The notes under the pieces are model-generated. The model was not told the origin of the DNA. It made no database searches and was given only the letters and a program-made list of their open reading frames with translations. Source: Nyssa sinensis (lineage: Eukaryota > Streptophyta > Magnoliopsida > Cornales > Nyssaceae). Taken from it: a DNA stretch of 64,000 bases. Shown piece after piece: positions 23,732 to 36,699 of this stretch; within the stretch, counting starts at the first letter, position 1, and each line of letters opens with the position of its first letter. The stretch covers positions 9,031,501-9,095,500 of the forward strand of contig CM018032.1 of assembly GCA_008638375.1 (NCBI GenBank), in the 5' to 3' direction. The position numbers were made by a program, and so were the translations under genes.

Positions 23732-25153
23732 ATTTAGGTTATCCATATCTATATTTGACTTGTTAAATCATGGGTTATAATGGAGTTTGACCCGTTTACA
23801 ACCCACTTAGAATTACCTACTTTGCCAGTCTTCAACTATTTATGTCTATGGAAGATGAGATCATGATTGAATAGAGATGTATTTATGCATCTCTACTTGA
23901 TGCCAGTGTCTTACAAATACTATACAAACATGAAAATATTCTTAGTACAAAAATGATAAAGTTATTCTATTATAACATGATGCCATGAGTTTAAGTTGTG
24001 AAATAGTCACTGGAATAAAATTGTGTACTTTTAGTCTTTCTTAGATCTTGCAATTGCAGATAATTTGTCTTTCCTCACTTGTGATCCCTATCAGAGCATG
24101 TCCGATAGGCTGACTATGTGCACCCTGTTAGCTAAAATAATTTTTATTTTTTTAAAAAAAGTTTCTCGACTAGTCATCAAGTTAACTAAAATGGTTTTGA
24201 GATATCCTACTAGTTATTAATAGCTAGACAAATTGAATGGTTGTTTCTTATTATATTAATAATTAATATAATATATATATGTCAAATGATTTAAAATATT
24301 CTCTTAGATTATTATACTAGTTTAATAAAAAAGATTATTATAAATTTACCATTGGAATATTGAAATATGACCGTTAAAAAAATGATAATTGAAATTTGAT
24401 TGTTAAAATATTTTAAATTAAAAAAAATATTTAGTTAAAATAAAGAACAGTGTTGAAGTTGGTTTTTTAACAAGTGATGAGTTAAAATAGAAATATAGTG
24501 ATTTTAGTTAAAATAGCAAGTCAAAATTGCTGGCATGAGTGACGTTGCTCATAGCACATGAATTTTTTCTTAATCCTTGTTTTGGTTGTGTACACAACTT
24601 TGTGTTTCCAAGGACAATCATGGTTGGGTCATTTTCCTCCTTAAAATTGGCCAATGATCTGCGCAATCTCAGCACTTGTGCTTGTTTGGAAGTTGAGAAA
24701 AAAAAAAACAAAAGAAAATTTAAAAGTAAAAGATAAAAGAGAAGAAATAAAAAAAAAATAATTCATTTTTATCTTGTTTGATAATTTATGAGAGAATAAA
24801 AAAGAAAGTCATTATTTCTTATTTGAATAATTAGTGGAAAAGAAAGTAAATTATAAAAACTCATTTGTCAATTATATCTTTTTTTTTCCTTTATGTTTAG
24901 AATTCTTAATTCTTCTATTTATGGGTATTTTTAATATTTTAAAAAAATCATTAAAATATTTTTTCTCTCTCCAAATTTCTTAATTTTTGAAAAAGTTGGA
25001 AAACATGACTAAGACTTTCAAACTTTTTCTTCTATTCTTTTCTTTTTTTTTCCATTAAAAATTTTCTAAGGAGAGATTTATCTATCTTTTCATTTTAATA
25101 TTTTCTTTTCTCTCTAAATTTTTCCTTCCAAAGAGCTATCTAACATCTCTCGC
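23732..25153. other. Intergenic, AT-rich; dispersed repeat family
   Basis: No gene seen. 24680-25140 (GTTTGGAAGTTGAGAAAA..., TTTCTCTCTCCAAATTTC) resembles segments at 37990-38420 and 48300-48720, probably a decayed MITE-like family. Confidence 0.45.
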
Positions 25154-25161
25154 TATGTAAG

Positions 25162-25709
25162 TAGGGGTGTCAATTTTTAATACGACACGACAATACGATT
25201 CGAACACGACACGAAGTTAATAGGTTTGGGTTTAGCATAAATAGATTTGGATCATAAACGGGTTGACACGTATAACACGATTAATAAACAGGTCGGGTTT
25301 GGGTTTTACTAGTGTCAACCCGTTTAACACGACTTAACACGTTTAATTATAAAATATATTATGAGTTAAGGTAATTCATCTCACATCAAATATTTATCAA
25401 GGTTTTGAGTTTTTTATTTATAAAAGAGGTTTCTACTTTGATTTGGTCATATCCAAAGTTACTAAACTTGAAAATTATCTATACATATTAAAAGATAGGT
25501 ACAATTTTTTTATTTAAAAAATAAAAAAATTAAAATAAACGGGTTAAGTGTGTCGACACGTGTAACCTGTTTAATAAATAGGTTGGGTTTGGGTTTGAAA
25601 ACTTGACACGATTAACTAATCGTATCAGGTTTGGGTTCACACATATTTTTAAATATGTATACCTTAATACGACTCGAACACGACACGATAATACGAATTG
25701 ACACCCCTA
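25162..25709. mobile_element. hAT-type MITE with 8-bp target duplication
   Basis: The ends TAGGGGTGTCAATT and AATTGACACCCCTA are perfect inverted repeats with the TAGGG start typical of hAT elements. TATGTAAG occurs directly on both sides (25154-25161 and 25710-25717), the 8-bp duplication of this superfamily. The 548-bp interior is non-coding and rich in ACACGAC/CGACACG words, themselves arranged as inverted subterminal repeats. Confidence 0.9.
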
Positions 25710-25717
25710 TATGTAAG

Positions 25718-27884
25718 ACATAATCACTCTCTCGTCCTTATAATAATTTTCAAACATCCTCGGCTCTTATTTTGCTTCAAAGATGGTAAATATTTAAAAT
25801 TCAATAAACAGTTCGAAGCTGTAATCCTGGAATTTTAGAGATTCACACGTTTCCTTCTTAAATTTGTCCCAACATCTTTTTCGTAAATGATGCTGAGATT
25901 CAGTATCTTGTCTCTACAAAATGCACCACCGTCAACGATGCCTCTAGTAATCAGTTTGTCTCCTTCACAATTGTCAGCTGTGTGACTAAGCAACATTATC
26001 ATCCGTACTCATAGAAACAAGACTTTTTCTTTTTATAATTATTTTTTTTTACTATGTTATTTTGGTGCGGTTATATCTTACGTCATACGTGAACATGTCA
26101 ATTTATACGGCACAATAATGATGCTAGTTCTTTAGATTGAAAACTCGAACTGTGACAATGGTGTTATGTTAGTTCTTTAGATTGAAAATTCAATCCATGA
26201 TGATAGTATAAAATGTTAGTACCGTAGGAATGTAATTCTTCACCACTATATTATATAGAGTTTTTTTCAAAAAATTAAGTGTCCCCCCCCAAAGTTTTTT
26301 ATATTTTAAAACAAGATCCCTTTAAAATTATTTTTTTATCTTTTTGCCCCCCACAGTGTATGGTCTAGATCCGTCACTGGTATTAGAGTTAAGGTTTTAC
26401 TTGTGCTAGAGTGGAAATGTTCATATCCTACATCAGATGCAGACGATGTTCAAAATGAACTTATAAAGACAGGACAATACAATTCTAAAAGAAATATAAT
26501 TTTTTTTGGCATGACTTAAAGTTTTTTAAATATCTCTTTCTTTAATTGAAATTTTTGTCTAATTTATAAATTTTTTTATATTAATAATTTTAATTACTTA
26601 TCAAGAATTTGATTGATTAATATTAATTTTTTAATATTTCATTGAATTTTTAATTTATGATTGAACTTTTAGAAGAAGAAAAAAATTATCCACCCCCCCA
26701 AAGTATATTCCCAATTAGGGTTGTAAACGGTTCAGATTCGGACTGGATCAGAGGTAATCCTAATCCGATCCGTTTATCTGATCTATTTATCCGACGGATC
26801 ATTCGAATGTTGATCCGTATCCGAATCTGTTATTAACCGAATCTCCGATCCGTTAATCCAGTCTGATCGTTTAAAATCTGTATATATATATTGTATATAT
26901 TAATATATATATATATTATATATATATAAACGGATCGGATCGGATTGTAAACAGATCAGATCAGCCTATATCATATCTGGTCCGTTTATATTTGGGATAA
27001 TCGGATTCGGATCGGGTCACGAATCACTATTTCTAAAACTATATCCGAACTTAGCGGATCGATTCTCGAATCGGATCGGATCGCAATCCGCTCCATTGAA
27101 AGCTTTATTCCCAATCTCATCCCTAGTTTAAGGGACCTAGCGACAAACATGTGAAAGTGTATTGACAAACAAAAGGAGAGTGGGAACTAGGCTGCATGTA
27201 TAGTACCCCATTTTTAATCTTTTTTTAATCATTTGTAATAACTAGTGAAAACTTGCGTTTTCAAAAAATTTTCTAGCATACTTCTTCGGCAGGTTAGGTG
27301 GCATATTCTATAAAACCTCCACCTCCCTTGTTTTTTTATCTAAGGTTAATTTTTTTTTTTTTATAACCCGGATCGATTCTACTAACACCAATTTTTGGTG
27401 GCAGGATAGTAAATTAGAGTCTTTTTATGATTATTTTGCACAAATTTTTACTTGTAAAAAAAGTGATTCCAAAGGAAAGTTGCATTTTATGAACTTCGAA
27501 GCAAAGTCTTGGTCTTCTAATATGTCTTTCTTGTTTAATTGACAAGTCTATGTCAAGTAGTGAGCAATTATTTTGTGGTCCAATTAAAAGCCACGTGTGC
27601 AATCGTGTATAGTAAATACACATATGACCAATCGTCTAATTATTAGGACTATTGAACTAAAAACATTAAATAATTTTTAGTCAAGCAATATTCTAAATTG
27701 TACCTTGAGACATTTTTTATTGGATTTTTCTTTTTTTCAAAAAAATATATATTAGTTTTGTATATTATATAGAGACCAATAAAAATTGGACACATGTTCA
27801 AGATAAGTGGAGTGCATTCGTTGACCTGAATGCAAATATACTGAGGTTAATGATTTTTGTTTTTCATGGATACCACATGGCAAG
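25718..27884. other. Intergenic; GATCCG-rich segment at 26720-27110
   Basis: No gene. 26720-27110 is crowded with CGGATC/GATCCG words on both strands around a (TA)n core (26880-26930), probably a degenerate foldback element. 26270-26700 is an AT-rich repeat also seen around 34440-34700 and 37560-37880. Confidence 0.5.
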
Positions 27885-27889
27885 ATAAT
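27885..27889. repeat. Target-site duplication ATAAT, left copy
   Basis: ATAAT precedes the left LTR and follows the right LTR at 33121-33125. Confidence 0.9.
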
Positions 27890-28193
27890 TGTTGGAGTGT
27901 TTCATCTCACATTGAAAGCATGGAATTAAAAAGGATAGAAGAAAGACTTAAAAGAGATAGAAAGTCAGACAGGAAAAGTTAGTTATTTTCAGTTTATTCT
28001 GTTAGACAGGAAGAGTTAGTTATTTTCAACTCATTCTGCTATTGCTGATGTACTATAAAGAGGGCTCAAGTCTGATGTAATTGCTCCTGAATCATTCAAT
28101 TAAGTTTCTTTACCAAGTTCATTTGCCTCCTTTGTTTTTCAATACTTTTGCCTTCACCAAATTCAGACTCATCTCTTCATCTGATTCTCAACA
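27890..28193 (+). repeat. 5' LTR of copia 27890-33120
   Basis: 304 bp. It contains an internal duplication of about 36 bp with a GTTAGTTATTTTCA core in both copies, and ACTATAAAGAGG (about 28051), a possible TATA element. Confidence 0.93.
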
Positions 28194-28335
28194 TGGTATC
28201 AGATTGAAAACCTCAAACGCTTCTGCAACCTAAATTCTGCCTTATTGATTTATCAAATTCTGCCCTGCGAAATTCTGCTCTGAAATTTTTGCATCGATTG
28301 TCTTTAAGTTTCCCTGTATTTTCTTAAACAAATTC

Positions 28336-31300
28336 TTGAAAATGAGTTCTAACGACTCTCCCGTCAATCCTCCTGTCAATCCTTCTCTGTTTCATTCTTT
28401 TCCATTTAATCCTCCTCTCATCAATCCTTTAGATGATTCATCGAGTCCATATTATCTACATCCAAGTGACAATCCTGGAGCCTTGCTCGTCTTAAAAAAT
28501 TTTAATGGTGAGAACTATGTCGCATGGAGTCGTTAGATTGTCATTGCCTTGACAGTCAAGGACAAGGTACAATTTATAGATGGTTCAATCGTTCCTCCTT
28601 TTACTGACCAACTTGTTAAACACACAGCATGGTTGAGAGCAAATAATCTTGTTCTTTCTTGGTTGATGAATTCTATTTCAAAAGAAATACAAAATAATTT
28701 GTTGTTTGTGGCCTCTGTTGTTGATTTTTGGAATGAGCTTAAGGCTAGATATCTCAAGAGTGATGGACTAAGGGTTTTCCATCTTGAGAAATCTTTGAGT
28801 TGCATTAGTCAAGGTGTTTTATCTGTTACTGAATATTTCAGTACTTTCAAAACCCTTTGGGACGAGTACATCAGTTATAGACCTTCCAACTTGCACGTGT
28901 GGAAGATGGCAACCTGCTCTTGTGAAATTTTCAATTTTCTACAACTCAGACAGCAATCTGATTATGTACTCAAATTCTTGGTTGGTCTAAATGATTCTTA
29001 TGCGTCTATCAAAAGCCAGTTGCTGTTAATGGTTCCATTACCAAGCATGTCTAAGGTTTTTTCCTTGCTGCTTCAAGAAGAAAGTCAGAGGCAACTTACA
29101 AATTCTACTACATATAATGAGACACATGCTTTGATGGCAAAGCAATCTAATCAGCAGAATTACCAGCCGAAATCTTTCAAGGATAAATCCAAGAAGTCTG
29201 TCCTACACTGTACTCATTGTGGCTATAATGGTCACATGGTGGATAAATGTTTCCAACTCCATGGTTATCCCCCTGGCTGGAATGGACCAAAAGGAAAAAG
29301 AAGTGTGGTTTCTGCTCATGCTGCCATTACAACTCCAGAGGTCTACAATCAAAATAGTAATGAGCGTCAAAAGTTTTGTTTCACTCTAGAGGAATTTCAC
29401 AAACTAATGGCACTTGCAAATTCAACACAGCCAAATTCCTTCAACCAGAATAATCTACAACCAGCAGTTAACCTTGTTACCTCCTCTCAATTTTTTGGTA
29501 AAGTGCCATTACATAAACCATCTTTATCTTCATGTAATTCTGTCACTTCTATGTCAGATTCTAATTTCTATTCGATTATTGACACAGGTGCAACAGATCA
29601 TATGATCTGTTCACCACTTTTATATCATTCTACACCTAAACCAATTGCTACATCCATAAATCTTCCTAATGGCATTACAGTCCCAACTACATACATTGGG
29701 ACTGTATGTCTTTCAGATTCTTTACTTTTACATAATGTCTTGTGTGTTCCTACATTTTCATTCAATCTCTTATCTGTTTCCAAACTCACTAAACAATCTA
29801 ATCTTTCTCATACCTTTACTGCTTCCCATTGCCTTTTACAGGCCCAGTCAATGGAGAAGATGATTGGGATTGCTCTTAAGAAAGAAGGACTTTACCATCT
29901 AAATCAAGCTTCATCAAAAGCTAAAACCTGCAACTCCTTTCAGTTTAATCCTGTACCTTTTGCTTCAACCTCTACTCATAAACAATTAGATATATGGCAT
30001 TGTAGGTTAGGACATGTATCTAGTTCAAGATTACATTCTCTCAAACAGATTGAATCTAGTATCACTCTTGATTGTACAAATATTTGTGACATATGTCCTT
30101 TAGCAAAGCAAAGAAGGCTTCCTTTTTCTGTATCACAAACTAATTCAAATAAAAGTTTCGATTTGATCCATTGTGATATATGGGGTCCTTTTGGCACTAT
30201 TTCTTATTCTGGTTTTAGATATTTTTTAACTATAGTTGATGATTTCGCAAGGTGCACTTGGGTGTACATGATTAAAGCTAAATCAAAAGTGTCATTTTTA
30301 ATCAAAACTTTTTGTAAAATGATAGCAAATCAGTTTACTTCTTCTGTCAAAGCTATAAGATCTGATAATGGACCAGAGTTCTCACTCACAAAATTTTATC
30401 ATAAACATGGCATCTTGCATCAGAAAAGTTGTGTAGAAACTCCACAACAAAATGGTGTTGTGGAGAGAAAACATCAACATCTCCTAAGCACTGCTAAAGC
30501 ATTAATGTTTCAAGCAAACTTGCCATTAATTTTTTGAAGTGACTGTGTGCTTACTACAGCACACATAATCAATAGAATTCCTACCCCTCTCCTTCAAAAT
30601 AAAACCCCATTTGAAAAGCTTTTCAACAAAACACCTAACATTTCCCATTTAAGAGTGTTTGGCTGCCTTTGCTTTGCATCAACATTAACTAGTCATAGAC
30701 AAAAATTTGATTCAAGAGCCACAAAATGCATATTCCTAGGATATCCTTCTGATATCAAAGGTTACAAACTCATGGATCTAAACACCAATAAAATACTTGT
30801 TTCTCGAAATGTCATATTTCATGAAACAGTTTTTCCTTTCAAAGCCTTACCACAAAATCCCGCAGCTCACTCTTTTCTATTTCCCATCTCAAAAACCTTT
30901 CCACATTCACATTCTAACAGCTCAGACTTCAACTTATATCAAAATGTGGAATCTGAATCACCACATCATAGTCCTACTCCCTTCTCTGAACCTTCTGAAC
31001 ATATTGAATCAAATTCACATACACTTCCCTCTCAGTCAAATATGGATTTACCATCTGATTCAACTCACCCAGAAGTCCTACAGCTCAGAAGATCAACCAG
31101 AATTAAACAAAAACCTTCTTATCTGCAGGACTATTATTGTGGTAATGTCTCTTCATCTCAAAGTCCAACTCAAGCATCTACTTCAACTGACTGTTCTCCA
31201 ACTAAAGGCAATTTCTGTTCTATTCACCCTTTTCTTGCTACCAGTAGACTATCTACATCACATAAATCCTTTTTGACATCTATAGCACATTTCCCGGAAC

Positions 31301-32857
31301 CCAAAACATACAAACAAGCCTCCAAACTACCTGAATGGCAAGCTGCCATGAAAAATGAAATTAATGCTTTTGAGTTAAATAAAACTAAAAATAAAAAGAC
31401 TATCGGTTGTAAATGGGTATTCAAAGTGAAATACAAAGCTGATGGAACTATAAAGAGGCATAAAGCTAGATTGGTGGCAAAAGGGTTATACTCAACAAGA
31501 AGGCCTAGATTTCTTTGATACTTTTTCTCCTGTGGCCAAGATTAGATCCATTCGGTTAATACTTGCTGTAGCTGCAATCAAACAGTAGCATCTTCATCAA
31601 CTAGATGTAAATAATGCATTTTTGCATGGAGATTTACATGAAGAGGTATACATGGAATTACCTCCTGGATTGGCTGTCCAAGGAGAACAAAAAGTTTGTA
31701 AACTTTTAAAGAGTCTTTATGGCTTAAAGAAGGCCTCTAGGCAATGGTTTGCCAAGCTATCTAATACCCTTATTACCTATGGATTTGTTCAAGGTAACTC
31801 TGATTCCTCTCTGTTCATTAAGAAATCTGAAAGTTCCTTTATGGCCTTATTAGTTTATGTGGATGATGTGCTATTGGCAAATGACAGCACTTTGGAAATT
31901 GAAAGGCTGAAGACCTTTTTAGATGAAAAGTTTACTATTAAAGATCTTGGACAGCTGAAATACTTCCTTGGCCTAGAAGTTGCAAGATCCAGAGCTGGTA
32001 TCTCATTATGCCAAAGAAAGTATGCACTTGACATACTTGAAGACACTGGTTTAATTGGATCAAAACCTATTGCCTTCCCTATGGAGTCTACCCTCAAATT
32101 TTCAGCAAATGATCCCAATTTATATGAAAACCCATCAGGTTACAGAAAACTCATTGGCAGATTACTTTACTTGATTATAACTAGGCCTGACTTAGCCTAT
32201 TCTGTCCAAGTACTCAGCCAGTTTTTAGCAAAACCTACTGTCAGCTACCATCAAGCAGCCACTCGAGTATTGAGGTATCTAAAGGCCACACCAGGGCAAG
32301 GTCTTTTCTTTCCATCCTCATCAGAATTTCAGTTAAAGGGATTTTCAGATAGTGACTGGGCAGGTTGTGTAGATACTCGAAGGAGTGTTACTAGTTTTGC
32401 AATTTTCCTTGCCAACTCATTGATTTCATGGAAATCAAAGAAACAAGTTACAATCAGTTGATCATCTGCTGAGGCAGAGTACCGAGCCCTTGCAACAACA
32501 ACATATGAAATTCAATGGCTGTTGTATGCCTTACAAGACCTGGATATCAACCATTCACAGCCAGCTTTGCTCTATACTGACAGTAAATCAGCAATGTCCA
32601 TAGCTACAAACCCAGTTTAGCATGAAAGAACAAAGCATATCTAGATTGATTGCCATCTGATTAGAGAAAAATTGCAACAAAATGTAACCAAACTCTTCCA
32701 CATTCCATCAAGATTACAGCTAGCAGACATATTTACAAAGCCCCTCGGGTCTCTACCTTTTCATCATAATCTGCGCAAGATGAACATCATTAACATCCAT
32801 GTTCATCTTAAGGGGGGTGTTGGAGTGTTACATCTCACATTGAAAGCATGGAATTAA
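28336..32857 (+). pseudogene. Copia gag-pol with point stops and one frameshift
   Basis: Starts MKMSSNDSPVNPP; gag (NFNGENYVAWSR) is cut by TAG at 28534, then continues as a long frame. Zinc knuckle CTHCGYNGHMVDKC is at 29209-29250, protease IIDTGATDHM near 29575. GAG-pre-integrase (DIWHCRLGH) is at 29990 and the integrase core (LIHCDIWGPF, IRSDNGPEF, NGVVERKH) at 30165-30480. TGA at 30535 interrupts. A frameshift near 31490 follows ARLVAKG in reverse transcriptase, TAG at 31586 precedes [11 protein letters not shown], and YVDDVLL is intact at 31855. RNase H ([16 protein letters not shown]) is broken at 32459, 32618 and 32642. Catalytic residues are largely kept, so inactivation looks recent. 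Confidence 0.92.
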
Positions 32858-33120
32858 AAGGAAAGAAGAAAGACTTAAAAGAGATAGAAAGTCAGACAAG
32901 AAGAGTTAGTTATTTTCAGTTTATTCTGTTAGACAGGAAGAGTTAGTTATTTTCAGCTCATTCTGTTATTGCTGATGTACTATAAAGAGGGCTCAAGTCT
33001 GATGTAATTGCTCCTGAATCATTCAATTAAGTTTCTTTACCAAGTTCGTTTGCCTCCTGTGTTTTTCGATACTTTTGCCTTCACCAAATTCAGACTCATC
33101 TCTTCATCTGATTCTCAACA
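32818..33120 (+). repeat. 3' LTR of copia 27890-33120
   Basis: 303 bp, nearly identical to 27890-28193, preceded by the polypurine tract and followed by ATAAT. Confidence 0.93.
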
Positions 33121-33125
33121 ATAAT

Positions 33126-33437
33126 CTATAACTAGTACAATTAATCCTCCAACGTAAGCCAAAGCCAGTAACCTTTGTTAGAGTGAGGGAGGGGTTAATG
33201 TTGTAATCAATGTAATCATTAATTACAATTTTCAACAAACTGTTTTCAATTTGATTAGGAACTCTTCCAAGTGAACTCACTGGTAGGAGGAGTGAGATAA
33301 AAAAAAGATTATGCTTGCTTGACATACTTTTGCCTCGTATGCTTTACATTTTTCAATCTTTGCATGGCATTTTCAAAACATGTACCTAAAAAGCAGCATT
33401 CTGTTATATCAATTCAAGAAAGAGACCTGACAAATAC

Positions 33438-33492
<55 letters not shown>

Positions 33493-35871
33493 GTGTCCTT
33501 ATTGATGCTCAACATTTTCTGTTCCGTGTTTAGCGGTGAGAGAGCGTGGAATGGGGGTATGACTTACCACCCATTGGTCGACAATCCAGATTCATTATCT
33601 TTAATTAGATATCCTAAATATATATATATATATAGACCCACACATACATACGCAATGTGTGTGTGTAGTCAAATCTTAGATATCCTAAATTTAAAATATT
33701 AGCTCACCTCTTTCCAAGAAAAAGATAATTATAATATTAGTGTCGGTGAAACGGTGATGAGTTAAAAATTGTAAAATAAAGATTTATTATGTTAAATTGG
33801 TATAGGGAAGAAGGATGGATAAAGTTTCTGTAATTGTAGGAAGAAAGGGAAGGGAGGGAAAAAGTGAAAGGGATCACTTTTCCTTTTGATTCATTACTTC
33901 TTTTTTTTTTTTCCTCCCCTAAAAGTGGATGGAAAAGAAGAAAATTAATGATTTATTTGTTTCTTTTCCCTCTCTTCAATAATTCAGACATATCTTTCTA
34001 TATTAAAGTATTTGTACAAGTTCATCCTTCCATTACCATATACCATGCAGTTTGGAATTTTGACCAACAGCTGAAATGACTTGTTTTCCTTACAAAAAAA
34101 AAGGAATGAGAAAAGTCTCAATTACCGTTATGTACAATGTCGGCCGAAGCTCTACAGTTCGTGCAGTTTTTTTGCTACGTCAGAATCTCTTAGTAGCCTG
34201 GGCTATTAAATCGGGTACCAGCAGAAGAGTACAATATCTTGAGCTCCCATATTGTGTTTGGATGACCTGCTGTTCGGCACATAACATTTCCAGAGATGAG
34301 ATGATCACTTGTGTAGGTGGTGGTACGACTTGAAGTATTGATGACCTGGACCCTCCTTGTGTGGAGCTTATCTGATCGTTCCAGATTTCAGACACGTGTC
34401 TTGACATGAATGGAGGGAGCTAAGGCTCGGCGGATAATTCCCCCCTCCCTCAATTTTTTTTTTAAAATATATTCTTTTAATTTATATTTTTGCTCCCAAG
34501 ATCTATTTGTTTTAATACTTTACATTTATTCTAAATTTAATTTAGAATTTTTACTGATTTTATAAAAAAAAAATTATATCAACGAATTTAATTACTTATA
34601 AAAAATAATTTAAAATAATATTATATTTTAATATTTTTAAAAATTTTAATTTATAATCGAACATTTAATAAAAAACTTACTTTATTAAAATAAACTTTTA
34701 ATTCTGTATCGTGTCTTGATCTTGGACCAGGTTCGTACAATAATCTGTTCCGGATCTTGATTTTGGACTAGGTTCAAACGATACTTTACCAAATTTTGAA
34801 TACACGGCACTGTCTTTATCAAAGTAGGCTGTAAATGTGTCACCTAGATTAAATGTGATGTGAACCGGGAATTGCAAGATTTTAAAGTAAAATTGTTCTA
34901 AAACGTGCCAGTTTTCTTGCACTTGGTGAGGAAATTCTCGACAAACCGTACGTTAATTTTCTCTAGAAAATGTGAGAGAGAGAAGTTGAAATCAAACAAA
35001 CATCTCTTCTTTCCAGATCTAATGCCGCTTTTTTTTACTTCTAATCACTTTCTATTCTAAAAGATTGTATTAGTTGAGTTTCTACCTAACTCTTTGTCGT
35101 TTGTCTCAGTTTTTCACCATGTTGAAGGGAGGATTTGTGAATGAAAATAGCTTTAAAAATGACGATTTGTCTGACAACTTTAGTTTAATAAATAATATTT
35201 ATTTTATCTATTTTTTTATTTATATTTTTTATTTGTTTTACTGAGGTAAGAAAAAACAAAAAAAAAAAGGAAAAAACCTCTTTTTAACTCTTCTAAATAT
35301 GCTGGTAATTGCATCAGTTGACTGATGTTACATGAAACATGCAAAAAGAAAGAAATTATTTATTGAATCTGTCGTATTACGTCATTATTTGATGTATTAT
35401 TTGATGTAATATGATTATCTTTTATAAAAATTTTATTTGTATTTTATATTTATCGTATAATTTTTAAAAAGTGATAAGGATTGATCATGTCACATTATTA
35501 TTTTATATTAATACCTTTTCGATAATAACAATTCTACTAAATAACTTCTTGCAAAAGGACGAATCCTGAAGCATCATCACTGTAGAGATTGACAGCTATT
35601 GAAGCATCATTACTGTACGGATTGACAACTATTTTAAAAGTAATCCTAGAGGTCCGCAATTTATATTCCTAAAGTGATGATGTGTCAGTGTATGATTATT
35701 TTGAATTCCATGTGATGTGATTTCTTATATTATCATATCCTGACACATCATATAAAATATGTAAGTGGAGATCTCTAGCATTTTCCCTATCTAAGTAATT
35801 GTTTGGTGAGTTCTTAAGTAATGCAAAAGGTTACTAATTTATCTCTCCATGTAATGTATCGCAATATGGTA
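33126..35871. other. Intergenic; microsatellite and local repeats
   Basis: No gene recognised. It holds a compound (TA)n(GA)n run (33438-33489), a less AT-rich island at 34140-34440 with unrecognised short frames, an AT-rich dispersed segment (34440-34700), and a 33-bp tandem dimer TGAAGCATCAT... at 35567-35632. Confidence 0.5.
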
Positions 35872-35999
35872 ATTTTAAAAATTATATTTTATTAGATCAA
35901 AGATCGATATATCCTGACACGTCATCAAAATATAATTGAGAATCTTTAACATTTTTTGTACCTCATTAGTTATTAATCATTATATCAATGAGCAACACT

Positions 36000-36039
<40 letters not shown>

Positions 36040-36427
36040 GATATAGAGACACTCCAATAATATTATGTAGAGAGATGAACATGTTGATTTTTCAAACTTG
36101 GTTCCTCTCCATTATTATTTTTCTCAAATTTCTCTCAAGATAGTCTAGATGCATGATACATCATGTATCTTTGAAATATTTTTTAGTAAATACATGATAT
36201 GACATGTATCAAAACTCCCATCCAGAGAAATTGTAATAAAGAATATCATAATTCGATGTATCACATATCCTAATTTGATATATCACAATATGATGATTTT
36301 AGAAATCATATTTTATTAGATCAAAATTTATTATATCCTTACACATGTCATTAGAATATAATTGAAAATCTCTAACAATTTTCATGGCTATGCCTCATAA
36401 GTCTAATCATTATATTAATGAACACTG

Positions 36428-36485
<58 letters not shown>

Positions 36486-36560
36486 CTTCAGTAATATTCT
36501 GTGGAGACATGAACATGCTTTGTCACTTTTCAAAATTGGTTGGTGAAAATTAATTCAAAG

Positions 36561-36594
<34 letters not shown>

Positions 36595-36690
36595 CAGTAA
36601 TATTCTGTGGAGACATGAACATGCTTTGTCACTTTTCAAAATTGGTTGGTGAAAATTAATTCAAAGCAAATCATTTGATACTTGCGTTAA
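35872..36690. repeat. Tandem segmental duplication with (CT)n(TA)n cores
   Basis: 35872-36110 and 36296-36545 share the order TATTTTATTAGATCAAA, ATATAATTGA, ATTAATCATTATAT or CTAATCATTATAT, (CT)n(TA)n, and GAGA-ATGAACATG, about 425 bp apart. A further copy of the last part (AGTAATATTCTGTGGAGACA) is at 36489 and 36596, a 107-bp period separated by (TA)n. Confidence 0.75.
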
Positions 36691-36699
36691 CATTATTAT

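Larger units (their letters stand above)
27890..33120 (+). mobile_element. Full-length Ty1/copia retrotransposon
   Basis: 5231 bp between ATAAT duplications. LTRs lie at 27890-28193 and 32818-33120, both TGTTGGAGTGTT...TCTCAACA, differing by about nine substitutions and one 1-bp indel by eye (about 97% identity). A TGGTATCAGATT primer-binding site (28194-28205) follows the left LTR and an AAGGGGGG polypurine tract (32810-32817) precedes the right. The interior has gag, protease, integrase, reverse transcriptase and RNase H in copia order. It is structurally complete and the youngest-looking LTR element here, but the polyprotein has stops and a frameshift. Confidence 0.95.

Noticed and set aside
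34076..34333. 85-residue frame in a less AT-rich island
   Set aside because: No recognisable domain, promoter or neighbouring exon; overlapping frames on the other strand are equally long.
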